Shown piece by piece: positions 1 through 6,449 of a stretch of DNA of 8,476 nucleotides (positions are counted from its first letter, which is position 1; every line of letters starts with the position of its first letter). The position numbers were made by a program, and so were the translations under genes. This stretch comes from Oscillospiraceae bacterium (GTDB taxonomy: Bacteria; Bacillota; Clostridia; Oscillospirales; Ruminococcaceae). A model generated the notes under the pieces. The model did no database searches, was not told the origin of the DNA, and was given only the letters and a program-made list of their open reading frames with translations. Location: contig DNUB01000219.1 in NCBI GenBank assembly GCA_003508605.1, positions 8,753 to 17,228 of the forward strand, in the 5' to 3' direction.

Positions 1-1
1 A

Positions 2-1489
2 TTTTTAGAAACCGAACAACCCGAACTTGTAGAATATTCGGTAAAGTTGAGTGATTCCGTTAAAGCATTTAACCTTATGACACCTGATTATTCCAAGCTT
101 TGTGCGGTACTGTCTGACTATCTCGATAAATTGCCTATTACAGAAGCTAAAACCGCCAGCGCCGCAATTATAGGGCGTTTAATGGCGACGGTTAAAATGG
201 GCTACTATCCCACAGATATTGAACACGTCAAGTATTTGGAGCAAGGTATAGAGTTTCCCGAGGAGATAACGGTGAATTTGTTTGATCCCTGCTGCGGCTG
301 TGGACTTGCTTTAAGAACCCTTGCAAATGAACACAACTGCTTGACCTACGGAACAGAGCTTGACCGACACAGAGCAGAGGAAGCCTTGACACGATTAAAC
401 AGGGTAGGCTTTGGTTCATATTTTCGTTCCCGTATCAGTAACGATGCCTTTCACCTTATGCTGCTGAATCCACCTTATTTGTCGGTAATGACCGAGGGCG
501 GCAACAACTCTCGCAGTGAAAAGCGATTTTTGATTGATTCAATATCGCACTTGCTGTATGGCAGTCTGCTGATTTACATTATCCCCTATTATCGCCTTAC
601 GCCCGACATTTGCCGTGTTCTTTGTGATAATTTTGAGGATTTGACTGTATGGAAATTTATGGGAGAAGAATTTAAAAGGTTTAAGCAAATAGCGGTTATT
701 GGCAAGCGGATAAAAAGACGGGACGGGTCGGCTTTGGTTAAAGAGCTGGCTTCATTTGCTCTTGAACCCGATAAAATATCTGAGCTTTCTGAATTGCCAA
801 AGAACCGCTACGCACTGCCAAAGATTGATAAAAAGGTTGAACTGTTTAAGGGCGCTGAATTTAATGCAGCAGAATTGGCAGAGCAGCTTAACAAATCCAA
901 CAGCTTCTCCCGTTTATTCGAGAAAAGCAAATTAGACAGTGACGTCAAACGCCCACTACTGCCGCTTAACATAGGTCAAGTCGGCTTAATAGGCGGCTCC
1001 GGACTTATCAACGGACTTGTGGAATGTGATACGCCGCATATTATCAAAGGACGCATTGTCAAGGAAAACACGATTACCAAGGAGGATAATATGAATAACA
1101 AAGGCGAAACCATAGGAGAAACTATTTACGAAACTCGCTCCAATAAAATGATATTTAACCTGCTCACACCGCAGGGATTTCTGTCGCTTTCTGATTACGA
1201 GGAAGAAAAGCCTGTTAAATCCAATCTTCCATTGCCTTTGGGGAGAACAGTAATTACCGCCAATGCACAAAATGTTTTAACCGATTCGGACATAGATAAT
1301 GCTTTAAACCGTCATCAATCCGGCGACTGGGGAGAACTTTGTGAAGAAGATAGACAGGTAAACGAGGACGCCCTCAAAGACGGCAATCAGATTTTATCCG
1401 TATACATAAGCAGCAATGGCAAAAGGTTTTGGGTTATAACCGAAGCCGACAGGTTTTGCACTACGGTGCTTATGCCTGAAGATTATTAA
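2..1489 (+). CDS. DUF6094-type SAM-dependent methyltransferase-like protein with extra C-terminal module (5' end open)
   Basis: This is a probable DNA adenine methyltransferase-fold protein of the kind carried by conjugative elements. The frame has no stop from base 2, so the true start may lie upstream. Other possible starts are TTG 47 (480 aa) and ATG 182, where the text MATVKMGYYPT resembles the usual N-terminus of the family. Numbering from TTG 47, the SAM-binding motif I is DPCCGCG at about residues 80-86, and the N6-adenine-type catalytic motif IV is NPPY at 141-144. The segment RPLLPLNIGQVGLI...GLINGLVE (nt ~947-1024) matches the conserved C-terminal part of DUF6094 proteins as I remember them. 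The last ~85 residues (from nt ~1226: LPLGRTV, GDWGEL, RFWVITEADR, TTVLMPEDY) look like a small plasmid protein that often stands alone. The gene leads the operon visible here. The fold is fairly sure; whether it methylates DNA is inference. Confidence 0.72.
   Translation, partial: FLETEQPELVEYSVKLSDSVKAFNLMTPDYSKLCAVLSDYLDKLPITEAKTASAAIIGRLMATVKMGYYPTDIEHVKYLEQGIEFPEEITVNLFDPCCGCGLALRTLANEHNCLTYGTELDRHRAEEALTRLNRVGFGSYFRSRISNDAFHLMLLNPPYLSVMTEGGNNSRSEKRFLIDSISHLLYGSLLIYIIPYYRLTPDICRVLCDNFEDLTVWKFMGEEFKRFKQIAVIGKRIKRRDGSALVKELASFALEPDKISELSELPKNRYALPKIDKKVELFKGAEFNAAELAEQLNKSNSFSRLFEKSKLDSDVKRPLLPLNIGQVGLIGGSGLINGLVECDTPHIIKGRIVKENTITKEDNMNNKGETIGETIYETRSNKMIFNLLTPQGFLSLSDYEEEKPVKSNLPLPLGRTVITANAQNVLTDSDIDNALNRHQSGDWGELCEEDRQVNEDALKDGNQILSVYISSNGKRFWVITEADRFCTTVLMPEDY
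1079..1093 (+). promoter_or_regulatory. Internal ribosome binding site and in-frame ATG inside the methyltransferase gene
   Basis: A consensus AAGGAGG at 1079-1085 lies five bases before an ATG at 1091 that is in frame with the methyltransferase-like gene. Initiation here would give a separate 132-aa protein (1091-1489) holding mostly the DWGEL/ITEADR module. The match is as good as the ribosome binding sites of the real starts downstream, but use of this start is inference. Confidence 0.45.
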
Positions 1490-1505
1490 AAAGAAAGGAA
1501 AACCA

Positions 1506-1802
1506 ATGATTTCAGTAAGTACAAAAACTCTACTTTCGGCTATTGAGGAAGCCAAAGCCTTTAGCCTTCCTGAAATGAATGAGGGCACGCAATACCTCTA
1601 TGATGAACTTTATGGAAAAGTTTCGAGAGGTATGGAACTGCATTTGTCGGAAATAGAATTCGACCGTTTTGAGCTTGATGATGTGGATATGATGAGGGAT
1701 TTATATTCCGACACCTTGGAGGCAAATGAAAGAAAAGTGGAAACCTTAACCGATAATCTTATGAATATACCGCCTGCCGCCGTTGCTTCTAAGTTTGTGT
1801 AA
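1506..1802 (+). CDS. Small acidic helical protein of unknown function (98 aa)
   Basis: I do not recognise this gene. The ATG at 1506 follows AAGAAAGGA at 1491-1499, and the gene starts 17 bp after the methyltransferase-like gene stops. The product is strongly acidic in its middle (LSEIEFDRFELDDVDMMRD at about residues 47-65). It looks mostly alpha-helical, with no cysteines, no signal peptide and no membrane segment. The C-terminus NIPPAAVASKFV is more hydrophobic. The next gene begins 15 bp downstream, so it is almost surely co-transcribed with the genes around it. Its place between a DNA-modification-like gene and the E2-like/recombination genes suggests an accessory role in mobile-element DNA metabolism, but nothing in the sequence proves that. 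Confidence refers to it being a real gene. Confidence 0.8.
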   Translation: MISVSTKTLLSAIEEAKAFSLPEMNEGTQYLYDELYGKVSRGMELHLSEIEFDRFELDDVDMMRDLYSDTLEANERKVETLTDNLMNIPPAAVASKFV

Positions 1803-1816
1803 AGGTGGTATATAAA

Positions 1817-2365
1817 ATGTCGGTTGAAGGGTTTGATGAAATATTTAACACCGTGTATATTGCCAAAAAGTTGTATGACATAGGCAGGTATGAACTTGTA
1901 AAGGACAGCTTTTACGATAAAATATGTTTCGACACGTACTACGAAAGTATGCTCTGTTTGATAGAGAACATTTTCGAGCATCACTACTGCCAATACTCTG
2001 ACAGGCGCTTTGTTGAAATGCGCATACTGTCCGACCCTGTTATCGAGGAATTTTACAAATTGGCAGGCGAGTACGGAAAACGTAACAATATTCCCGACGA
2101 AACAAATTACTACATAAACGAAGCGGAACGGCTGGTGCGGATTCAGCTTGATTTCTCTTACTGTGTTGACTGGCGGCTAATGGGACATACCGAACCTAAG
2201 CGAAAATATCACAGCAGGCTTGCGGTATTTATTTATCAAGATGATTGGGTGGATTTGGGGTGCTTGGCGTTTGCCTTGATAGAAATTTACGAGTGGTTTT
2301 CGGAGGCTTGCGTTAATTTGCGGGAGATTTTGAATAATGCGGGAAAGGAGGTAAAAGCCGCATGA
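1817..2365 (+). CDS. Hypothetical protein, aromatic-rich, unknown function (182 aa)
   Basis: I do not recognise this gene. I chose ATG 1817 because AAAGGTGG (1801-1808) sits eight bases upstream; a GTG at 1805 in the same frame falls inside that ribosome binding site and is unlikely. The protein is rich in Tyr, Phe and Trp, with scattered cysteines (for example SYCVDW and EHHYCQY) that form no CxxC pair. It looks helical and has no signal peptide; the segment WVDLGCLAFALIEIYEWF near the C-terminus is hydrophobic but short and contains acidic residues, so I do not call it a membrane helix. The stop codon overlaps the next start (ATGA at 2362-2365), which implies translational coupling to the E2-like protein. 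A partner or helper of that protein is a reasonable guess, but only from position. Confidence 0.8.
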   Translation: MSVEGFDEIFNTVYIAKKLYDIGRYELVKDSFYDKICFDTYYESMLCLIENIFEHHYCQYSDRRFVEMRILSDPVIEEFYKLAGEYGKRNNIPDETNYYINEAERLVRIQLDFSYCVDWRLMGHTEPKRKYHSRLAVFIYQDDWVDLGCLAFALIEIYEWFSEACVNLREILNNAGKEVKAA

Positions 2366-3018
2366 GCGACACAGTAATCAGAATAAGCGAAGACGGGAAA
2401 ATCACTGTTGAGAGGGATTTAAAGGGAGTTAGGAGCTTTAAGCAGATTGCCCCCGACACCTTAATTCAGTGTATTGACAGAAGCTTGCTGCGAGGGGCAG
2501 TTCACAGCGGTTTACTGCCGAAAAACTGCATATCCTTCAGCGGGTATGATGACGGCAGCAAGGAAGCGGTGTTGATTTATCCCGAGAACAGGGCAGATAT
2601 AAGCTACTTTGGAACAGAATACAAGAATTTTCCGTTGCCCCGTTTGGTGTTTGGGTTTAAGTTGACCGCTGAGGGACGGGTAAGCAGCTGTAAGCTTGGA
2701 GTAGTGGAAAACACTGAGAATTTGAAACCGGATACTAAAATGTATCACTATCCGTTATCTAATGTAAACGGCTTTCATTTATGCACAGGAAACAATGTGC
2801 TTCCGAAATGTACAAGCCTGCATACCCTGTCAAGCCTTCCTTATTATATTATGTCAATGCCTAACAACAACGATTATTTCAAAAATACAAACAACAAGCT
2901 TGCTTTGGAAATGAGGGATTTGCTGGAATTGTTAAAAAATAAAAATCCAAGCTTTTATTACAGCAATATACTTATTCCAAACGAAAAAACCTTGAATGAC
3001 TTTATAAAGGAAGGTTGA
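2362..3018 (+). CDS. Prokaryotic E2 (ubiquitin-conjugating-like) family D / PRTRC-B-type protein
   Basis: The 218-aa product resembles the prokaryotic E2 family D, which also includes PRTRC system protein B of plasmids. Its N-terminal half is beta-rich (IRISEDGKITVERDL; KEAVLIYPENRADISYF). After the core strand PRLVFGFKL (about 93-101) comes YHYPLSNVNGFHLCTGNN (about 128-145), the region where this family has an aromatic-Pro-x-x-Asn-Val motif followed by the proposed catalytic cysteine, here Cys141 in HLCTGNN. The helical tail is PYYIMSMPNNNDYF and onward. Known relatives occur beside ThiF-type E1 enzymes and JAB peptidases and are thought to transfer a ubiquitin-like protein. No such partner lies in this window, but the left flank is cut off. 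The start ATG 2362 follows AAAGGAGG (2344-2351) and overlaps the previous stop. The family call is recognition from motif layout, not a search result. Confidence 0.6.
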   Translation: MSDTVIRISEDGKITVERDLKGVRSFKQIAPDTLIQCIDRSLLRGAVHSGLLPKNCISFSGYDDGSKEAVLIYPENRADISYFGTEYKNFPLPRLVFGFKLTAEGRVSSCKLGVVENTENLKPDTKMYHYPLSNVNGFHLCTGNNVLPKCTSLHTLSSLPYYIMSMPNNNDYFKNTNNKLALEMRDLLELLKNKNPSFYYSNILIPNEKTLNDFIKEG

Positions 3019-3020
3019 TT

Positions 3021-3236
3021 ATGTTTAAAGCAAAAGCAATGATCCACAGTCTCAATGCGCAGGGTGAGGCGAAAATCCTGCACGAGAAAAACAATAATGA
3101 TGTTATCGCCGAGTACAATGGGAAACGCTGTACTGCCGTATTTAACCCTTTTGTGGGATTGTACTACGTTGACGATATTTACGGCGTACTGTCCGATGAG
3201 CATAAATGCCCCGTTTGCGGTGAGCATTTGGAATAA
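3021..3236 (+). CDS. Small CxxC protein (71 aa), unknown function
   Basis: This is a short protein between the E2-like and Rad52-like genes. ATG 3021 is preferred to the in-frame TTG at 3015 because AAAGGAAGG (3006-3014) is then six bases upstream. The first ~55 residues look beta-rich (MFKAKAMIHSLN, DVIAEYNGKRCTAVFN, GLYYVDDIYGVL), and the tail HKCPVCGEHLE carries one zinc-knuckle-like CPVC (Cys63, Cys66). With Cys37, His61 or His69 it could bind zinc, or two copies could share an ion. It ends 22 bp before the Rad52-like gene. I do not assign a function. The lack of a C-terminal Gly-Gly argues against it being the ubiquitin-like partner of the E2-like protein. Confidence 0.8.
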   Translation: MFKAKAMIHSLNAQGEAKILHEKNNNDVIAEYNGKRCTAVFNPFVGLYYVDDIYGVLSDEHKCPVCGEHLE

Positions 3237-3258
3237 TTATAGAAAGGACTTTACAAAA

Positions 3259-4008
3259 ATGAACTACAACGAAATTATCAAAAGACTGCATGAACCTTTT
3301 GGAGCAAAGGAAATTGAGTGGAAAATTCAGGTTACTTCACAGGATAAAAAGCGTGGAATGGCGGTAGCATATATGAACGCCCGTGCTGTGCAAAAGCGTT
3401 TAGACGAGGTAGTAGGTGCGTTTAACTGGAAAAACGTATATTCCCTTTGGCATGACAATTCCCAGATTTGCGGTATAAGCATATTTAACGATGAACGCAG
3501 CGAGTGGATTACAAAATTTGACGGAGCGGAAAACAGTGATATTGAGCCTATCAAGGGCGGCTTGTCGGATTCCTTTAAGCGAGCCGCCACCGTTTGGGGA
3601 ATAGGACGGTATCTTTATGAGATAGACGGAATTTGGGTAGAGATTGAACCTAAGGGGAAATCCTTTGCTATAAGGCAAAATCAGTACGGGAAGTTGGAAA
3701 CTGAGTATAATAATGCTGTTAATAGGATTTTCAGCTTGAAGCCAGTTCAGCAGGATGCTGTGCCTAAAATTGATAGTGAGGCAACTGTGCCCACAGGCGA
3801 ATACAAAGTTCAGTCTATTAAGCCTTCGGGAAAATCAAGTCAGGTTTTGGAACTTATCGGCAACAACGGCGAAACGGTAAAAGCCTATATCAAAGCCGCA
3901 GACCAGTCAATCAAAGAAGGAGCCAAGCTGAGCGACGTTAAAATAGAAACGAAAAACAGCAATTACGGCGATTACAATTTGATTAGCTCCTACAAATTGG
4001 CGGCGTAA
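3259..4008 (+). CDS. Rad52/Rad22-family single-strand annealing protein with extra C-terminal domain
   Basis: This is a probable ssDNA-annealing recombinase of 249 aa. ATG 3259 follows AGAAAGGA (3241-3248); the same frame stays open to 3055, but that stretch overlaps the CxxC gene and has no ribosome binding site. The Rad52-type domain spans about residues 1-160. It shows WKIQ at 21-24, YMNARAVQKRLDEVVG at 38-53 and the family hallmark GLSDSFKRAATVWGIGRYLY at 101-120, close to the SDAFKRAA..WGIGRYLY block of Rad52/Rad22 proteins in phages and plasmids. Residues ~176-249 form a separate beta-rich unit (GEYKVQSIKPSGKSSQVLELIG through GDYNLISSYKLAA), possibly OB-like; that is inference. The protein would anneal complementary ssDNA during element replication or recombination, probably with the ATPase encoded directly downstream. 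Its stop overlaps that gene's ribosome binding site. Confidence 0.85.
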   Translation: MNYNEIIKRLHEPFGAKEIEWKIQVTSQDKKRGMAVAYMNARAVQKRLDEVVGAFNWKNVYSLWHDNSQICGISIFNDERSEWITKFDGAENSDIEPIKGGLSDSFKRAATVWGIGRYLYEIDGIWVEIEPKGKSFAIRQNQYGKLETEYNNAVNRIFSLKPVQQDAVPKIDSEATVPTGEYKVQSIKPSGKSSQVLELIGNNGETVKAYIKAADQSIKEGAKLSDVKIETKNSNYGDYNLISSYKLAA

Positions 4009-4017
4009 GGAGGCATT

Positions 4018-5868
4018 ATGAAAAAGATAAACGGCTTTTCTATCACACGGTTGACCTTAACGGGCTTTAAATGCTATAAGGATACGACATCCTTTGACTT
4101 TGGTGACACAACATTCATTACAGCAAGTAACGGGCAGGGAAAGTCGAGTATTGCCGACGCCATTGCCTTTGCGTTTGTGGGCACTCCGTTCTTCGGGGAC
4201 AAGGGACTGGACAGACTTCAAAACAAATTTGCTAATGAAATGACGGTGAGTGTAGATTTTGCCGATAACAACGGAGAAAATCACAACTTGACTAGGAGCA
4301 GGAAACGGGACGCTACCTCAATCACCTATGACGGGATTACGGTCAGACAGTCCGATTTAAACGAGGCTTTTGGAGGGAAAAACGTATTCCTGTCAATTCT
4401 GAATCCGCTGTACTTTATAGACGTTCTTGGTGATAGCGGCAAAAGCCTGTTGGAAAAGCTTTTGCCGACGGTGAAGCATGAAGATGTCTTAGCGTCTCTG
4501 CCCTCCTCAACGCAGGAAATATTAAGAGACCAGCCTATTTCATCGCCCGAAACCTTTATTAAGAACCGCAGAAGTGAGCTTAAAAAGCTTGATGAAAGCC
4601 TTATAAGCTATCGTGGGCAGCAGGAACTGCTTGACTATCAGAGAGATGAGCGAAAAACTAAACTGAATGAGCTTAGAATGGCGATTGACGGTATTTCAAG
4701 CAATATGGCGGAGCTTGAAGAAATTCAGGGCAAGGGTATTGACAAGGTTGCCAATGAAACTAAGCTTGCAGAATTGTGCCAAAGGCGTACCGAATTATTA
4801 GCAGAAGCTTCAAGCAGCGGTGACAAAGTTTTGCGTGAAATTATGGACGAGATTAAGGCAACCGAAAAAGCTATCACCAAGCACACTGAAAAACAATATA
4901 AATCGGAATATACCGCAGAAATCGCAAAAGCCGAAGCAAGTCTAAAAGCCTTGTACGCCGAACATGCCAAGCTGAGCAAATCGCTTGAAAATACAGTTGT
5001 AGGCTATACTTGTCCTGCATGTGCAACGGTTATAACCGAAAGGAATATTGGCGCTGTCAGAAGAGATATAAAGCAACGCTTGAATGCTCTTGTTGATGAG
5101 GGTAAAACCGCAAAAAGCAATTTAGCGCATATTATCACCTGTGATAATGAAGCAAAAGAGGCGTTTGACAAACAGAAAGCTGCAACTATCGAGCAGGAGA
5201 ACAAAAAGCTTTGCGAGCTGAATCAGCGGTTGCAGGAAATAAATGTTGCTCTTGAAATTGATAAGGAGGATTTCAGCGAACGGCTTTCGACAATCGAATC
5301 CCAAATTGAGAAACAGGAAAGGCTTATTGCTGTCGGGAATTGGTCTGATGAAGAAGCCAAGCGTTTCAAGGAGCTTGAAGCTGACAAGAAATCTTACGAA
5401 GCACAAATCCGGGCTTTGAGTGCTATTGAGGACTATGATTATACCACCTTGATTTCCGAAACCGAGGAAGAGGCAGCGAGATTGAAAAGGCTGATAAACG
5501 AAGCTGTTCAGTATATGGCAAAGCGTATTGAGCTGATGTTAAACGGGTTGAAAATGAGTAGTACCGAAATTGTATTGACGGAAATAATCAAGTCTACGGG
5601 TGAGGTCAAGGATTGTTTCCGCTTCTCTTATGAGGGGCGGGATTATAAATGCCTTTCCTTATCTGAGAAAGTGCGTGCGGGATTAGATGTGGCTGTCCTT
5701 ATTCAAAAGCTTTCAGGAAGGAATTACCCTATCTTTGTTGATAACGGCGAGAGTATTTGCTCCTTTGGTAAAGTTAAACCCGAAGGACAGGTTATTATTG
5801 CAAGGGTTGTGAACAATCAGGCGTTACAAGTGACATATAAGAACCGTGAGCAGGGAAAAGCAGCGTAG
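4018..5868 (+). CDS. SMC/Rad50/SbcC-like AAA ATPase with zinc hook
   Basis: The 616-aa ATPase has split nucleotide-binding halves joined by a coiled coil. The N-terminal part reads ITRLTLTGFKCYKD (9-22) then Walker A ASNGQGKSS (36-44, Lys42), with Ala in place of the usual first Gly. A charged coiled coil runs from about 170 to 500 and is broken near its middle by CPAC (Cys332, Cys335), a Rad50-type zinc hook for dimerisation. The C-terminal half has a weak ABC signature, LSLSEKVRAGL (546-556), and a Walker B-like PIFVDNGES (571-579, Asp575), where the catalytic Glu is displaced to 578. It is far shorter than cellular Rad50 or SbcC (about 900-1300 aa), as is common for phage and plasmid forms. 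ATG 4018 follows TAAGGAGG (4006-4013). It probably works with the upstream Rad52-like protein at DNA ends or forks. No SbcD/Mre11-type nuclease is in the window. Confidence 0.85.
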   Translation: MKKINGFSITRLTLTGFKCYKDTTSFDFGDTTFITASNGQGKSSIADAIAFAFVGTPFFGDKGLDRLQNKFANEMTVSVDFADNNGENHNLTRSRKRDATSITYDGITVRQSDLNEAFGGKNVFLSILNPLYFIDVLGDSGKSLLEKLLPTVKHEDVLASLPSSTQEILRDQPISSPETFIKNRRSELKKLDESLISYRGQQELLDYQRDERKTKLNELRMAIDGISSNMAELEEIQGKGIDKVANETKLAELCQRRTELLAEASSSGDKVLREIMDEIKATEKAITKHTEKQYKSEYTAEIAKAEASLKALYAEHAKLSKSLENTVVGYTCPACATVITERNIGAVRRDIKQRLNALVDEGKTAKSNLAHIITCDNEAKEAFDKQKAATIEQENKKLCELNQRLQEINVALEIDKEDFSERLSTIESQIEKQERLIAVGNWSDEEAKRFKELEADKKSYEAQIRALSAIEDYDYTTLISETEEEAARLKRLINEAVQYMAKRIELMLNGLKMSSTEIVLTEIIKSTGEVKDCFRFSYEGRDYKCLSLSEKVRAGLDVAVLIQKLSGRNYPIFVDNGESICSFGKVKPEGQVIIARVVNNQALQVTYKNREQGKAA

Positions 5869-5955
5869 TCGCAAAAATAATGGTTTTGAAACCGATTTTG
5901 CGAAACAAAAATATCCCCTAAAACGTTGGATTTTAGGGGATCTTGTTTCAAAATC
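5869..5955 (+). other. Structured intergenic element with overlapping, mutually exclusive hairpins
   Basis: Three inverted repeats share this spacer. The first pairs TCGCAAAA (5869-5876) with TTTTGCGA (5896-5903) around GGTT/AACC. The second is a perfect 11-bp stem, ATCCCCTAAAA (5913-5923) with TTTTAGGGGAT (5931-5941) and a 7-nt loop. The third pairs GATTTTGCGAAACAA (5894-5908) with TTGTTTCAAAATC (5943-5955), leaving a 2-nt bulge, and encloses the second. The first and third use the same bases, so they exclude each other. It may terminate the upstream operon, act as an attenuator for the next gene, or be a protein-binding site. There is no clean T-tract after the 11-bp stem, so it is not a standard terminator. 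Confidence 0.7.
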
Positions 5956-5970
5956 AAAGTATCATATCAT
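5943..5970 (+). promoter_or_regulatory. Possible promoter for the DUF3848-like gene
   Basis: TTGTTT (5943-5948) and TATCAT (5965-5970) are separated by 16 bp, with the -10 matching the consensus at five of six positions and the -35 at three. Transcription would start near 5977, just ahead of the AAAAGGAGG at 5985-5993. The -35 overlaps the right arm of the long inverted repeat, which could make it regulated. This is a weak call. Confidence 0.3.
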
Positions 5971-5999
5971 ATGTGTTATTGGGGAAAAGGAGGAATTGT

Positions 6000-6449
6000 G
6001 TGATTAAAGATGATTATTCTCCCGAATTTAGCAATTACATTAAGGAAGTAACAGGTAAGCGAATTTCTGAGCTGTCCAAAGAAAAAATTGACAAGCTTTA
6101 TACAGACTTTGAAGTCGGTAAGTTGGCAGAGGAACTGTACGAAAAGGTTAAGGCAGAGTACGCTCGGTTTATCGGTGATATTAAGAAGCAAACCGTTGAT
6201 TACATAATTGAGGCAGCTTACGAAATCGTATGGAAGGATAATATTGAGCAGTTTATTGAAAATGAATCTCCATGTCTTTCGGATAAGCAGTACATTGCTT
6301 TGTTATCGGTGAAAAATACCCTTGATGAATTGTATGAAGGTTGGCTCTCTAATGGCGAGTTGCATACTTATGATGATATTGAGATTTTGTTGGAGGATAC
6401 GGCGGGGGCTATTCTCACTTCTGTGGAAAGAGAATCAGAACAAGAATAA
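6000..6449 (+). CDS. DUF3848-like protein (149 aa)
   Basis: The start is GTG 6000, decided by the excellent AAAAGGAGG at 5985-5993 with six bases of spacing; the frame stays open upstream to 5943 but only through the hairpin region. Residues ~42-140 follow the pattern of DUF3848 proteins common in Clostridia mobile elements: LYEKVKAEYARFI, then an Ile/Tyr-rich helix ending AAYEIVWKDNIEQFIE, then LSDKQYIALLSVKNTLDELYEGW, and a final acidic helix. The first ~40 residues (SPEFSNYIKEVTGKRISELSKEKI) look like an added helical segment. It seems soluble, acidic and all-helical, and no function is known to me. It follows the SMC-like gene after a 131-bp structured spacer, so it may be separately transcribed, and ends convergently with the toxin-antitoxin operon. 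Confidence 0.65.
   Translation: MIKDDYSPEFSNYIKEVTGKRISELSKEKIDKLYTDFEVGKLAEELYEKVKAEYARFIGDIKKQTVDYIIEAAYEIVWKDNIEQFIENESPCLSDKQYIALLSVKNTLDELYEGWLSNGELHTYDDIEILLEDTAGAILTSVERESEQE

Noticed and set aside
1610..1993. Minus-strand 127-aa open frame
   Set aside because: It lies entirely antisense to two plus-strand genes with good ribosome binding sites and has no start signal or recognisable motif of its own.
3021..3236. CxxC protein as the ubiquitin-like substrate of the E2-like protein
   Set aside because: It lacks a C-terminal Gly-Gly, ending GEHLE, and carries a zinc-type CPVC near the tail.
3055..3258. Upstream extension of the Rad52-like reading frame
   Set aside because: It overlaps the CxxC protein in another frame, is rich in Arg/Cys/Thr shadow-type codons and has no ribosome binding site; ATG 3259 has a good one.
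5913..5941. 11-bp hairpin as an ordinary Rho-independent terminator
   Set aside because: The stem is perfect but is followed by CTTGTTTC rather than a T-tract, and it is nested in a longer repeat; described instead as a structured element.
5943..5999. Upstream extension of the DUF3848-like frame from TTG 5943
   Set aside because: It passes through the hairpin arm and the ribosome binding site itself; GTG 6000 is placed six bases after AAAAGGAGG.
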